From Saturnia japonica (lineage: Eukaryota > Arthropoda > Insecta > Lepidoptera > Saturniidae), in contig CM065326.1 of assembly GCA_033032175.1 (NCBI GenBank), forward strand, positions 12,790,001-12,854,000: a DNA stretch of 64,000 nucleotides. Reading direction: 5' to 3'. Positions 46,238-55,729 of this stretch are shown one piece after another; position 1 is the first letter of the stretch; the number at the start of each line of letters is the position of its first letter. A program made the translations under genes and the position numbers. The notes below the pieces were generated by a model that did not search any database, was not told the DNA's origin, and saw nothing but the letters and a program-made list of their open reading frames with translations.

Positions 46238-47944
46238 TCAACTTGCTAATCCGGCTATGTCGGTTACCTTAGTTTGTCTACGGATCTCCTCATTTCTGAT
46301 TCGATCTCGTAGAGAAACACCAAGCATAGCCCTCTCTATAGCTCGCTGAGCGACCTTGAGCTTTCTTATGAGGCTCACAGTGAGCGACCACGTCTCTGTG
46401 CCGTATGTCATCACTGGCAACACACACTGGTCAAAGACTTTCGTCTTGAGGCACTGAGGTATTTTGGACGAGAAGACGTCGCGCAGTTTCCCGAACGCTG
46501 CCCAGCCGAGTTGGATTCGTCGACTGACCACTTTTTCAAAGTTGGACCTACCTAACTGGACTGTTTGTCCCAGGTAGACATATTCTTCAACAACTTCTAG
46601 ACAAGAGTTCCCAACTGATACTGGGGTGGGCACCACATGGACATTCGACATGATTTTCGTCTTGTCCATGTTCATTTTAAGGCCCACCTGTTGAGAAACT
46701 TTATCGAGGCCATCGAGCATTGTGCCAAGATCTTCCAGCGATTCTGCCATGACTACGATGTCGTCAGCAAATCGAAGGTGAGTGATGTACTCGCCATTAA
46801 CATTGATGCCGAGTCCTTGCCATTCCAAGAGCTTGAAGGCGTCCTCTAGAGCGGCGGTAAACAGTTTCGGAGATATTACGTCTCCCTGTCTAACGCCTCT
46901 TCTCAAAGGAATTGCCTTCGTGCACTGCTCCTGTACTCGGACCGATATGGTGGCGTTGTTGTACAAGCACTTTAACACTTCGATATATCGATAGTCTATA
47001 CGGCACCGCTGGAGAGACTGCAACACTGCCCAGGTTTCGACCGAATCAAAGGCTTTTTCATAGTCCACGAACGCTAAGCATAAAGGCAGATTATACTCCT
47101 CAGTCTTCTGTATAATCTGCCGTAGCGTATAGATGTGGTCTACGGTGCTAAAGCCTTTTCGGAAACCGGCTTGTTCGGGAGGCTGGAAGTCATCAAAATT
47201 GTGCTCGAGACGATTCGTGATGACCCTCGAAAACAGCTTATAAACATGGCTCAGCAACGAGATGGGCCGATAGTTCTTCAATAAGGTTTTATCACCTTTC
47301 TTGAAGAACAGGACCACCACGCTGCCGCCCCACGTTTCCGGCGTTATACCCTCGAGTATAACGGAATTAAAGAGCTTCTGCAGGACCTTAAGTACCGGTG
47401 TTCCACCCGCTTTAATTAGCTCTGATGTAATTTCGTCATCACCCGGCGCCTTGTTGTTCTTAAGCTGCTTAAGGGCCATCCTAATCTCGTACAGGGTGAT
47501 GTCGGGGATATCTTCGGTATAGTGTCGGGTCAGCCCGGCTCTCGGATTTTTAGCCGGGCTGATAACAGGCTTAGTTGACGAGGTATATAACTGCCCATAG
47601 AACCTTTCGATCTCCCTTAATACCTCTGGCTTGGTGGACGCTACGCTGCCATCATCCATTTTCAGCTTCGTCAACTGGCTCTGCCCAATAGATGCATTCC
47701 TTGCGAACAATTTGGAGCCTTTATTCCGCTCTATCGTCTCTTTAATACTTTTGGTATTGTAAGATCGGACATCGTGTCGCAAGGATTTATGAATAGATCT
47801 ATTGAGCTGCCTATAGGACTTAGCGTCATCGGAAGACTGCAGCGCCATACCACGCCGATCCACCATGAGTTTTCGGGTTTGATCTGAATATCTTTTGAGT
47901 ACTATTGCTACGGTGAGTTTTAAAAAACTTGGACCCAACCACAT
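46238..47944 (-). CDS. RTE reverse transcriptase domain (frame 2 of a broken ORF)
   Basis: This frame carries the RT that would copy RTE RNA at a nicked target. Motifs in order are LKNNKAPGDDEITSELIKAG (about residue 161), NYRPISLLSHVYKLFSRVI (224), CLAFVDYEKAFDSVE (289), LRRGVRQGDVISPKLF (347) and the catalytic LRFADDIVVMA (FADD at 392-395), followed by the thumb with YLGQTVQLGRSNF and VLPVMTYGTETWS. The first codons (MWLGPSFLKLTV) are not a true start; a frameshift near 47.9 kb detaches it from the endonuclease. The catalytic aspartates are intact. Confidence 0.92.
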   Translation of the reverse strand: MWLGPSFLKLTVAIVLKRYSDQTRKLMVDRRGMALQSSDDAKSYRQLNRSIHKSLRHDVRSYNTKSIKETIERNKGSKLFARNASIGQSQLTKLKMDDGSVASTKPEVLREIERFYGQLYTSSTKPVISPAKNPRAGLTRHYTEDIPDITLYEIRMALKQLKNNKAPGDDEITSELIKAGGTPVLKVLQKLFNSVILEGITPETWGGSVVVLFFKKGDKTLLKNYRPISLLSHVYKLFSRVITNRLEHNFDDFQPPEQAGFRKGFSTVDHIYTLRQIIQKTEEYNLPLCLAFVDYEKAFDSVETWAVLQSLQRCRIDYRYIEVLKCLYNNATISVRVQEQCTKAIPLRRGVRQGDVISPKLFTAALEDAFKLLEWQGLGINVNGEYITHLRFADDIVVMAESLEDLGTMLDGLDKVSQQVGLKMNMDKTKIMSNVHVVPTPVSVGNSCLEVVEEYVYLGQTVQLGRSNFEKVVSRRIQLGWAAFGKLRDVFSSKIPQCLKTKVFDQCVLPVMTYGTETWSLTVSLIRKLKVAQRAIERAMLGVSLRDRIRNEEIRRQTKVTDIAGLAS

Positions 47945-48980
47945 GGACAGTTTCTACCAGCCTATTACTAATATCATCTACGGAGACGCAACTATCTAGG
48001 CAATCGAATTGGTTTTTCAATTCGACTTGAAAGCTCTCGGGGTTTTGGAGATGAGCATTAGAGGGTCGGAGTGTAGACTTCATCAGGCGAGACCTTTCTA
48101 TTTTTAGATTGATATTCAATGTGCCTCTAACCATTCGGTGATCACTGCCGGCTTTCACTCTGTGAATCACAGTGACATCATTGAATATTTGTCTCTTCGT
48201 GGTCATGATGAAGTCTATCTCATTTTTCGTGGAACCATCGGGGCTCATCCAGGTCCATTTCCTATGAGGTGGCTTCTGGAAGAAAGAGTTCATCATAAAG
48301 AGTCCCTCTTTCTCCATAAAATCGGCCAACCTCTGGCCCCTAGGGCTCCGTTGCCCATAACCAAAATGCCCCACTCCCAACTCTTCACCATCTCTTTTGC
48401 CCAGCTTTGCGTTAAAGTCTCCTATTACAACAGTGAAGTGGGTTTTCGAGGTATGTATGACCCTACTAATGTCCTCATACAAAACCTCCACTTCATCATC
48501 AGGGTGTACTGAGGTCGGTGCATAAACCTGTATGACCTTCAACGAATATCTTTTGGATATTCTGAGTATCAGGTACGCTACCCTGCTCGACACACTGCCG
48601 ATGATCACGATGTTGTTAATGAGAGACTTCCGGATGATAAACCCGACACCACCTAGGGACTGTTGGTCACCCTCCCTGTAATAGAACAAGTTACCTGATT
48701 TCATGATTATCGTGTCCTCACCCTCTCTTCGGACTTCTGATAATCCTATAAGATCCCAGTGTAACTTGTCTATTTCCTCTTCCAGCTCGACAATCTTCTC
48801 GTCAGTCCTCAAAGTGCGATTATTATATGTTGCCAGGGCCAGTTGTCGTGGGGGTCGGTAGCTGGAACTCTTCCGGGGATTCTTAGCACCCCCTGCCCCG
48901 CCGTTACCATAGCCGCTACCGAAACTAGGAATAGCGGGGCCGCCGGGGACTGGGGGCCTGGTCGTTCTTGTCGTTTTCAT
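47826..48980 (-). CDS. RTE apurinic-type endonuclease domain (frame 1 of a broken ORF)
   Basis: Starts at ATG with a Gly/Pro-rich leader (MKTTRTTRPPVPGGP), then LALATYNNRTL, IGLSEVRREGE (catalytic Glu), IQVYAPTS, VVIGDFNAKLG (Asp and Asn), KWTWMSPDG, EIDFIM and AGSDHRMV (Asp-His). These are all the motifs of the LINE endonuclease that nicks target DNA. The frame runs past the true domain into an out-of-frame tail after about VGSKFFK, where a one-base shift moves the reading to the RT frame. Starting ATG is the first in frame after the 5' leader and gives the expected N-terminus. Confidence 0.9.
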   Translation of the reverse strand: MKTTRTTRPPVPGGPAIPSFGSGYGNGGAGGAKNPRKSSSYRPPRQLALATYNNRTLRTDEKIVELEEEIDKLHWDLIGLSEVRREGEDTIIMKSGNLFYYREGDQQSLGGVGFIIRKSLINNIVIIGSVSSRVAYLILRISKRYSLKVIQVYAPTSVHPDDEVEVLYEDISRVIHTSKTHFTVVIGDFNAKLGKRDGEELGVGHFGYGQRSPRGQRLADFMEKEGLFMMNSFFQKPPHRKWTWMSPDGSTKNEIDFIMTTKRQIFNDVTVIHRVKAGSDHRMVRGTLNINLKIERSRLMKSTLRPSNAHLQNPESFQVELKNQFDCLDSCVSVDDISNRLVETVHVVGSKFFKTHRSNSTQKIFRSNPKTHGGSAWYGAAVFR

Positions 48981-49282
48981 TGGGGGGATTTGCCCATACT
49001 CGCCACGCTGGGCATGCGGGTTGGCGAGCGCAGATATTGCTTTTTGTTGTTTAATTGGGGGATGCTGCTGCCCATCCCCTAGCTTTTTTTTCCCCTTAGT
49101 CGCCTCTTACGACATCCACGGGTAGAGATGGAGGGGTCAATTCTAAGCCGGAACCACCACGGCTAAATTCAAGGGTATTTGTACGGAATTATTTCTCCAA
49201 GTACATTTTATAAATTGACAGACTTTTACTCATTAACTAATGTTTAGTATCTTAATGGTATTTTCTGAAAATATAATTTAAA

Positions 49283-49625
49283 CTAGCGGTCGCCCAATGA
49301 GCGAAATTCGACCAGCGACTTTTTAATCATAGACTATTTTCTGTTTGACATTTGCCGTATGAACATAAACAATGAATATTAAATCACTTGCTGTCACTTT
49401 TCAATGTTAATATTTTGGAGGGTCGAAGTACAATGGCACTGGTCAAGTTACAATTCGCAGTATTAATTTATTTTATTTAATATATTAGTAACAGATATTA
49501 TAGATAAACTTTAGTTTTGTGCATCCCTTCTCCATATAAACTTTAACCATGATAAATCTCAGTCTTCCATGGACGCAATACGCTTAAAAAGGGGTACAAA
49601 GTTTTTGCTTCACGTATTAATATAA
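49283..49625 (-). mobile_element. Helitron-like element, family H1, copy 7
   Basis: Begins A|CTAGCGGTCGCCC and ends CTTCACGTATTAATATA, only 107 bases beyond the RTE insertion. Confidence 0.75.
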
Positions 49626-49919
49626 TGATTTTCTTAGAAAATAATTAACTAACACCAGTAAGAATATTACAATAACAACATAATAAACTACTAGAGACAG
49701 AAATTAATTTTAGTAACTTGATTGCAGCCGCTGCTGTTTAAGCTACAAAGTTTAGTATGCACGAACATTCCGCTCAAATTTGCGAACACTATTATATATT
49801 GCACTAGAAGAGCTACTGCGTGCTAAAAAGGTGGACACCAAGTTAAATAAAGTTATCTAAGAACTGTGCCTGCGACTTCGCGTGGAATTTCTTACACAAT
49901 GACAGCGGCGAAGTGAAAC
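49626..49919. other. Unrecognised non-coding DNA
   Basis: Short AT-rich stretch with no identifiable feature. 'gcctgcgacttcgcgtgg' near 49870 resembles decayed Helitron-like text. Confidence 0.3.
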
Positions 49920-50003
49920 TTTTTTACTGGCCTTACTGTAAGCCTGAGGGGTTCTATCAAAGAAGACCCGATCTGACTAACTCCCTATCCGTAAGATTCG
50001 ATC

Positions 50004-50005
<2 letters not shown>
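49920..50005 (-). mobile_element. Left part of a Jockey-related 3' UTR split by the Jockey insertion
   Basis: The minus strand from the TSD outward reads 'tagatcgaatcttacggatagggagt', which parallels 'tagctcgaatcgtaggtgtaggga' in the 3' UTR of the inserted Jockey. It continues the sequence seen on the other side of the insertion (from 54846), so the two belong to one older resident element. Confidence 0.55.
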
Positions 50006-50065
<60 letters not shown>

Positions 50066-50066
<1 letters not shown>

Positions 50067-50571
50067 AACTGACTACACTGTTAGCCTTAGGGGCCCTAAA
50101 GCCGCTGCGGCTTTTACAGCTTCACCGGACTTGGGGGCGAGCGCAGAGGGCACTCAGCCGCGAAAGTTTTGTGGACGACTCGCACGAGGGTGCCAAAGTG
50201 GCCGGACCTCGGCTCGGGCGGTCGTCGCGTTCGCAAATAGGTCGCGATCTATTCGAATCCCTACACCTACGATTCGAGCTAACTAAATATACACATAGGC
50301 ACGTTCCCTTCCTCCTGGGAGGAAGGAAGGAACCGTGCGTATGTGTATTCAATAATCGGAATGTTTCTACACTAACTAGCGCTAACTAACTAGCGTAAAA
50401 AAAAGAAAAAAAAAAGGTCCCTCACAGAACCTATGTACCTGTGTGGTGTGCACGTGTGTATGTTCATACGTGTGTAGTGTTGTATGTAGGTAGCTAAGTG
50501 ATCCACGTACAGTGTCACTTGTATCGCGCGGGCGGTTGCCTGACCCAAGGGTTTCACACCGAGGAACGGAC
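50066..50571 (-). other. Jockey 3' UTR with two small terminal hairpins
   Basis: Next to the poly(A) are two perfect short palindromes, TTAGGGGCCCTAA (50087-50099) and AAAGCCGCTGCGGCTTT (50098-50114), kept in large part in the short copy at 24.4 kb. The inner part (about 50270-50585) is homologous to DNA upstream of ORF1 beyond the TSD. Confidence 0.7.
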
Positions 50572-53466
50572 CTAGGCTTGGGTTACCGCTAGAGAGGGTG
50601 GACGTGACGGGTGTGCTGGAGCGAAATTGACCGCCCGCCCTCTGCGGAGAGAACGGTGGTTACGCGGGCGTGGGCGCTGGCACGCTCTGTTTGGAGAGAC
50701 GGATGTGTAATATTTATTCGAATTTTCGATGTGATCGTCGGGATCAATAAAAATATTGCGCGGCCGGCGTTTGCACCGGATGTCCGTGGGTGCCGGAACA
50801 TAAGTGGCGGCTGTTTTTATTAACGGATTCGCGTGGTTCGACGCGGTGTCGAAATACGAACGGGAGATCTGTTTAACGTAGGCATGTATCGAAGGAAGCT
50901 CCATGTCTCTATGGAGATCTACGCTTCGAACATACCACGGGGCCCCGGTGAGACGATAGAGGAACCTATTCTGTATCGATTGTAACCGTTTGAAACTCGA
51001 CTCGGACATATGTGCGAACACGGCGCAACTGTATGTCAAAATTGGTCGAATACACGTCTTGTAGAGCGTGAGCTTATGTCGCGTGGACATTTTACTCACC
51101 GAACACAACAGAGGATGCAACCGGCCCAGGACCCACGCGGCCCTGTTCCTAACCTTACGGATGTGGGGTCTAAAAGAGAGCCTACTATCTAGGGTTACCC
51201 CTAGATATTTGGTCTCTCTTACATACGGAATCGGATTATCGTAGAGCTTAACAGGTTTAAGCTTCCACGGTATCTGTGACGAATCCGCATCGAAGAGCAT
51301 CGCGGCGCTCTTCGAGGGATTAACGGCTATACGCCACTCGTTAAACCACTTCCCGAGAGTGGTCACGGAGCGTTGGACTTTGTGTCTGAGGTGGGATCTA
51401 TTCCTATCTGAGGCATATAAGACTGTATCGTCAGCGTATAGCCCTACCTCGACCTCCGGGAGTCGAGGTAGGTCACTGACGTACAGGTTAAATAGGCTAG
51501 GAGCCAGGATCGAACCTTGGGGAACGCCTGAGCGTATTGGACGGGGCGTGGACAATTCACCTTCCACTCTATAGCGAAAGGTGCGATCTGTTAGATAGTC
51601 GCGAATTATTTTAATTAGCCTATCGGGGACTTCAAAGTGATACAACTTGTAGATCAATCCCTCGTGCCAGACCTTATCGAAGGCCTTGGCAACGTCGAAA
51701 AAGACCGCAAGTGTACGGCGGGGTTTATATAATTCAGCAAAATTAAATGCAACGTGCTCCGTGAGGCGGTGCACTTGATGAGTGCAAGAATATCTAGCAC
51801 GGAAACCGAATTGCTCAGGCGGATAGAGGTCTTTCTCCTCTATTACTGACTTGAGACGGTTCAGAAGGATCCGCTCGTACATTTTCCCTAAAGTATTTAG
51901 GAGACTGATCGGGCGATAGCTGTCGGGAAGCGACGCGCTCTTGCCGGGCTTACGGATACCTATGACTATGGCCTTTTTCCAGGCGGCTGGAAAATGGCAG
52001 TGGGCTATGGCTACATTGAAGATGCAGACCAAAAGAGCTATGAGGCGATCGGGAAGAAGTCTAAGTACTTCATTCCTGATCCCGTCGGGACCTGGTGCTT
52101 TTCTAAGCTTAAGGCTTTTTATAATGGAAAGAACCTCCTCAGACGTGACTGGGGACAGGGAGTCTGTCGCGGGGAGCTTATCCAGCTCCCGCACGCATCC
52201 ATCGATACCCTCGACCCGGTCGGTATTTGCATCGACACTGTTCGGAGAGCACTGGCTCTCCAAACAAGTGGCGAGGCACTCCGCCTTGTCGCTGCTATCG
52301 AAGGCGAGCGGTATACCGGGACCCCTCTCGAGGGGGGGCATAAGATAAGAAGCCTCTATTTTGAGGCTGTGAGCTAATTTCCAGTAAGCCAGATGCGACG
52401 GCCTTAGCCCTTCGACGAGGGCGTCCCATCTGTGACTTCTGAGTTCTAATATACGGGCTCTAACCGATCTTTGAAGTGCGCGTAAACGTGCGCGGTTTTC
52501 CTCGGTCGGATAGTGGTCGTGCGCACGAGTCGCCGCGTTCTTTTCCGTCAACAACGCCCGCACGTCGGCAGGGAGTACGAAGCGGCGATCGCTCGCCTCT
52601 TCGACCTCTCTCGAGGCCTCTCCGATGCCGGCCTGCAGGTGGTCGACCAGGGAATCGATCGCGAGATCTACGTCCGCAACGGACCCCAATACGTCCGGGA
52701 TCCTATCTAAGCTGGACGAGGACGGCCTGTCCGCAAGATAATGTTTTAGCTTGGCATAGTCAACCACTTGGACCGAAGGAGGGCTAGAGTCGTCTGGTTG
52801 ACCTAGCTGCATGATGACCGGACGGTGGTCGGAGTCGAGCTCGTGTACGACCCGAATGAGTCGTAACCGAAGCGCGATACCTTTAATGAGAGCTACATCA
52901 AGCACTGTCGGCATACAGTTGTCTTGAAAGTGGGTGGGAGTGGGTGGCGCTATGACATCAAAGTTTAGCACGTTCGTTAGCTCTTCGAGTTTAACCCCAT
53001 TACTGGAGTCTCTCCAATTGCCAAACGAAGTGTGTCCACAATTGAGGTCACCCGCTATAATGACCGATTCACCGAGCGAAAGTAGCTTTTCTAGGTCAGA
53101 CCTGAGAGGCTCTTTCCTCGGCGAGAGATAAACTGAGACTAACGTTATGGACGGGTGGTCGGTCATTCCTAGTCTACACACGGATACTTCCATATTGGTA
53201 AGTATCGGAGGATCTACCGGCGTACAATATAACGATCGTTTGTAATAAATGAGAGTGCCGCCCCCGCGGCCGGCCCGGTCATTTCTTACAATATTGTAGT
53301 TCGCGATTTTTGGATCACGTTTAGCACGCTTTAAGAGCGTCTCCTGCACTAAAAGAACATCTACTTGGTGATCTTTAAGAAAGGTCGCGACGAGATCACG
53401 CTGCGGATATAGGTTCCGTGCGTTAAAAAACGAAAGATTTAACGCTTTCGGTTTAAACTTTGCCAT
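50572..53466 (-). CDS. Jockey ORF2: endonuclease-reverse transcriptase
   Basis: An intact 964-residue protein that nicks chromosomal DNA and copies the element RNA onto it. The N-terminal APE-type endonuclease has NARNLYPQRD (about residue 15), LLVQETLLKR (Glu42), AGDLNCGHTSFGNWR (Asp140, Asn142) and DSDHRPVI (Asp213, His214). The RT follows: LRKAPGPDGIRNEV (454), SYRPISLLNTLGKMYERI (516), VFFDVAKAFDKVW (588), SGVPQGSILAPSLFNLY (646) and the catalytic GLYADDTVLYAS (YADD 677-680). There is no RNase H domain, as usual for Jockey. The start ATG overlaps the end of ORF1, suggesting coupled translation (reinitiation after the ORF1 stop). The length is normal for the family. Confidence 0.95.
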   Translation of the reverse strand: MAKFKPKALNLSFFNARNLYPQRDLVATFLKDHQVDVLLVQETLLKRAKRDPKIANYNIVRNDRAGRGGGTLIYYKRSLYCTPVDPPILTNMEVSVCRLGMTDHPSITLVSVYLSPRKEPLRSDLEKLLSLGESVIIAGDLNCGHTSFGNWRDSSNGVKLEELTNVLNFDVIAPPTPTHFQDNCMPTVLDVALIKGIALRLRLIRVVHELDSDHRPVIMQLGQPDDSSPPSVQVVDYAKLKHYLADRPSSSSLDRIPDVLGSVADVDLAIDSLVDHLQAGIGEASREVEEASDRRFVLPADVRALLTEKNAATRAHDHYPTEENRARLRALQRSVRARILELRSHRWDALVEGLRPSHLAYWKLAHSLKIEASYLMPPLERGPGIPLAFDSSDKAECLATCLESQCSPNSVDANTDRVEGIDGCVRELDKLPATDSLSPVTSEEVLSIIKSLKLRKAPGPDGIRNEVLRLLPDRLIALLVCIFNVAIAHCHFPAAWKKAIVIGIRKPGKSASLPDSYRPISLLNTLGKMYERILLNRLKSVIEEKDLYPPEQFGFRARYSCTHQVHRLTEHVAFNFAELYKPRRTLAVFFDVAKAFDKVWHEGLIYKLYHFEVPDRLIKIIRDYLTDRTFRYRVEGELSTPRPIRSGVPQGSILAPSLFNLYVSDLPRLPEVEVGLYADDTVLYASDRNRSHLRHKVQRSVTTLGKWFNEWRIAVNPSKSAAMLFDADSSQIPWKLKPVKLYDNPIPYVRETKYLGVTLDSRLSFRPHIRKVRNRAAWVLGRLHPLLCSVSKMSTRHKLTLYKTCIRPILTYSCAVFAHMSESSFKRLQSIQNRFLYRLTGAPWYVRSVDLHRDMELPSIHAYVKQISRSYFDTASNHANPLIKTAATYVPAPTDIRCKRRPRNIFIDPDDHIENSNKYYTSVSPNRACQRPRPRNHRSLRRGRAVNFAPAHPSRPPSLAVTQA

Positions 53467-54763
53467 TGAAAGGCCCTAAGTTATTATTACTGTTACTCGC
53501 CTCACGGTCGAGACGTTGTAGTGTCTCTGAGAGGCGGGGGAACGCGCAAGCGGTCTTGATGAGACCGAAGCGCTCCAGATGGTCATTGTAGTCAATGAGC
53601 TCGCGGATATCGTGCTCGCGAAGGAGCAGTATCATTAAGTCGCTACTATTAACGACAGCGTTAGCGGGCGCGCGGGGCGCAGGAGCGCGGGGCGCGGGAA
53701 TATCCATAGCCATAAGGGGCTGTGGATTGGGGCGACGGGGGCCCCATGCGTTCTGCGATGAACGCACGGGTTGCGGTTGCACCGCGCGGGGTGCGGAGGG
53801 GCCGGCGGCGGCCGGGAGCTGGCGCGAGACTGGCAGCGCGGGAAATTCCCCTGACGCCAGCAGGGGTTGCGCTTGGATGGCTGAGGCGGGGGGCGCCGCC
53901 CGGGGGGCCGCCTGCCTCTGTGTACGTGGCCGCGTGGTACGCGGGGCCTTGGGGCAACCGCGATAATTCGCGGGATGCCCCTCCTCCCCGCATAACACGC
54001 AGCTCGGGGGGACGACGGAGTCACGCTCGCGCGTGCACTCCCGGGTGGGGTGGTCCTCTCGGCACTTTACGCACCGCGGACGAGAGTGACAGTTACGGGC
54101 AGCGTGCCCGTACAGCTGGCAGTTGTGGCACTGCGCAGGCTGGTGGTTTTTGTGTGGGGGCTCCACGTTAATCCCGGAGAGCCCGCACACCGTCTCTAGC
54201 TGGAAGATGGCCTTTCCCTCGGGGGAAAGGTCCAATATGGCCACTACCATTTGTAGTGGCCGCTTATCTTTACTGTACATCCGGTGTACTTCCCGGATGG
54301 GATAACTTTGCTCCTTGAGCGAGGAGCACACCTCCGACGGGTCGAGCTCCACCGGAATGCGGCGGATGACCACTCGGAGGACGCGCTCCTCCGCGAGCGA
54401 ATACGTATAAAATTGCAGACCTTTCTGCCGGAGGAGGGTGGTTAGTTTACGGTGAGTTTCCGAAGAACTCACCGAAATAGAAATCCCGTTGACTATGTTT
54501 CTAGCCTTGTGGTAGTCGAGTTTGAGTCTGCGCATCTCATTGCAGACTCCCATCCAGGCTGCCTTGTCCCGGATTATGATTGGAGGTGGGGCACGCTCTT
54601 TTTTCCCGCCGGCGGGCGTGGGGAGCTGGGAGGACGCGGGGGCGGCGGCGCCCCTGACTACTGCCTTAGCTATTACCTTAGGCGCCGGTTGAGCAGTCGG
54701 ACTGCTACGCGCCGTTCGCTTACGCGACGCCACGACGGTGAAGCCGTCGTTCTCGGTATCCAT
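53453..54763 (-). CDS. Jockey ORF1: Gag-like RNA-binding protein with three zinc knuckles
   Basis: An intact 436-residue protein that would form RNA-protein particles with the element transcript. It begins MDTENDGFTVVASRKRTARS, has a Pro/Ala-rich linker, then the retrotransposon PRE_C2HC-like region (about 135-205; VVIRRIPVELDPSEV) and three CCHC-type knuckles: CHNCQLYGHAARNC, CVKCREDHPTREC and CVLCGEEGHPANYRGC. The C-terminal third is Pro/Ala/Arg-rich low complexity, and the end (ELIDYNDHLERFGLI) is helical. Its stop lies inside the start of ORF2 (shared ATGGCAAAGTTTAA). The strong GC bias produces many long shadow frames on both strands, none credible. Confidence 0.95.
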   Translation of the reverse strand: MDTENDGFTVVASRKRTARSSPTAQPAPKVIAKAVVRGAAAPASSQLPTPAGGKKERAPPPIIIRDKAAWMGVCNEMRRLKLDYHKARNIVNGISISVSSSETHRKLTTLLRQKGLQFYTYSLAEERVLRVVIRRIPVELDPSEVCSSLKEQSYPIREVHRMYSKDKRPLQMVVAILDLSPEGKAIFQLETVCGLSGINVEPPHKNHQPAQCHNCQLYGHAARNCHSRPRCVKCREDHPTRECTRERDSVVPPSCVLCGEEGHPANYRGCPKAPRTTRPRTQRQAAPRAAPPASAIQAQPLLASGEFPALPVSRQLPAAAGPSAPRAVQPQPVRSSQNAWGPRRPNPQPLMAMDIPAPRAPAPRAPANAVVNSSDLMILLLREHDIRELIDYNDHLERFGLIKTACAFPRLSETLQRLDREASNSNNNLGPFNGKV

Positions 54764-54845
54764 CTCCGGAGATGGATCCGGATTCGCGGGCGAGTCTTGT
54801 TCGACCGGAAGGGCCGAAAACGAATTTTTCGTCTTTAACGCGGTT
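54764..54845 (-). promoter_or_regulatory. Jockey 5' leader, likely internal promoter
   Basis: The 82 bases between the TSD and the ORF1 ATG. Jockey elements carry an internal pol II promoter at the very 5' end. No specific motif could be recognised. The leader may be slightly truncated. Confidence 0.4.
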
Positions 54846-55175
54846 AGATTCGATCTAAACTAACATATACATATATACATGCCCCTGCCTCCTGGGAGGA
54901 AGGTAGGTACATGTGTATATGTATTTAGTGATCTGAAATATGGTCTACACTAACTAGCGTAAAATAAAAAAAGGTTCCTTACAGAACCTATGTACCTGTG
55001 GGGTGTGCACGAATGTATGAACATGTTGTGTGTATTGATGTGTGTGGGTAGCTAAGTGATTGTAAGTGCAGTGTCACCTGTATCTAGACTGGATACAGGA
55101 TACTGGACCTTGGCTTGAGAGACAGAGGCTACTAACGCCGTCAGTATTGTTCCACCCACGGCTTTCAGCCTCCGG
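54846..55175 (-). mobile_element. Right part of the Jockey-related 3' UTR into which the Jockey inserted
   Basis: The sequence matches the inner 3' UTR of the inserted Jockey in the same orientation at roughly three bases in four. Shared blocks are 'cctcctgggaggaagg', 'ctacactaactagcg', 'cagaacctatgtacctgtg' and 'gtagctaagtgat'. It starts exactly at the right TSD. It is best read as the remains of an older, 5'-truncated relative. Confidence 0.65.
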
Positions 55176-55194
55176 TTTTTTAAAGATATATATG

Positions 55195-55470
55195 TTTATT
55201 ATTTCATATTCGCGGAACCCTAACTCTCTTTTTTTTCTAAAGTAATGTAGCCTAAATTACTCCTTATAAAATCTATCTGCCAGTGAAAACCCCGATAAAA
55301 TCTGTTTCCAAGATTACCCGAAACAAACAGACTGACAGACAAAAATGTAAAAAATTGGAATTTTTGTTAAGTACTTTAAATACTTTCATAATATATGTAT
55401 TTAGTAAAAAGTTGTTATTTTGACATTACAAACAGAAACTTCAATTTGATTTATTTGTCTAGATAGTAAA
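55195..55470 (-). mobile_element. Helitron-like element, family H2, 5' half
   Basis: 'attcgcggaaccctaac', 'gataaaatctgtttcc', 'aaacaaacagactgacagacaaaaa' and 'gacattacaaacagaaacttcaattt' follow the H2 order, ending 'ttatttgtctagatag'. Confidence 0.55.
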
Positions 55471-55729
55471 ATTACGAGACTAAAATAATTACTGTGTAAT
55501 AAACATGTACAGAGCCGCGGGGCACCGCTAGTTATAAATAAAAGTGTACATCTTTATACAATGGTGACGACATATTTGCATATCTATCTCGCTTACTCTT
55601 CTACAAAGTGTAAACTGTGCACATAACCTTATGTTACTACAACGATTCGTAAACTTTTAAACCTACGGGAGAGGAGGTAAAAAGGGCAGAAGTTACTCAG
55701 TTCGAATGTATATATTTTTAATGGATGTT

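Larger units (their letters stand above)
45990..49168 (-). mobile_element. Complete RTE-type LINE with 8-bp TSD
   Basis: On the minus strand the element runs from a GC-rich 5' leader ('ggtggttccggcttagaatt', 'cgtaagaggcgactaagggg') through one long endonuclease-RT coding region to a GATGATGATGATGA tail. TCAAGGGT is duplicated at 45982-45989 and 49169-49176. About 3.18 kb is the normal full length of an RTE element. Two frameshifts in the coding region make this copy unable to move by itself. Confidence 0.9.
50006..54845 (-). mobile_element. Full-length, apparently intact Jockey-type LINE
   Basis: Flanked by a perfect 12-bp TSD AGATTCGATCTA (49994-50005 and 54846-54857). On the minus strand: 82-nt 5' leader, ORF1, ORF2 overlapping it by 14 nt, ~505-nt 3' UTR and a 60-nt uninterrupted poly(A) tail (T at 50006-50065). 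No stop or frameshift is seen in either ORF. The long pure tail and exact TSD imply recent insertion. GC content is far above the surroundings. Confidence 0.93.

Noticed and set aside
50087..50099. Telomeric TTAGG-type repeat suggesting a telomere-targeted LINE
   Set aside because: Only a single TTAGGGG occurs within a palindrome, no (TTAGG)n array is present, and the flanks are not telomeric.
49913..50389. 158-codon frame containing a run of about 19 Phe
   Set aside because: The Phe run is only the Jockey poly(A) tail read in reverse.
53595..54171. Several 110-150-codon open frames overlapping the Jockey ORF1 on both strands
   Set aside because: They are Pro/Ala/Gly/Arg-rich shadows caused by the high GC content of ORF1 and lack motifs.
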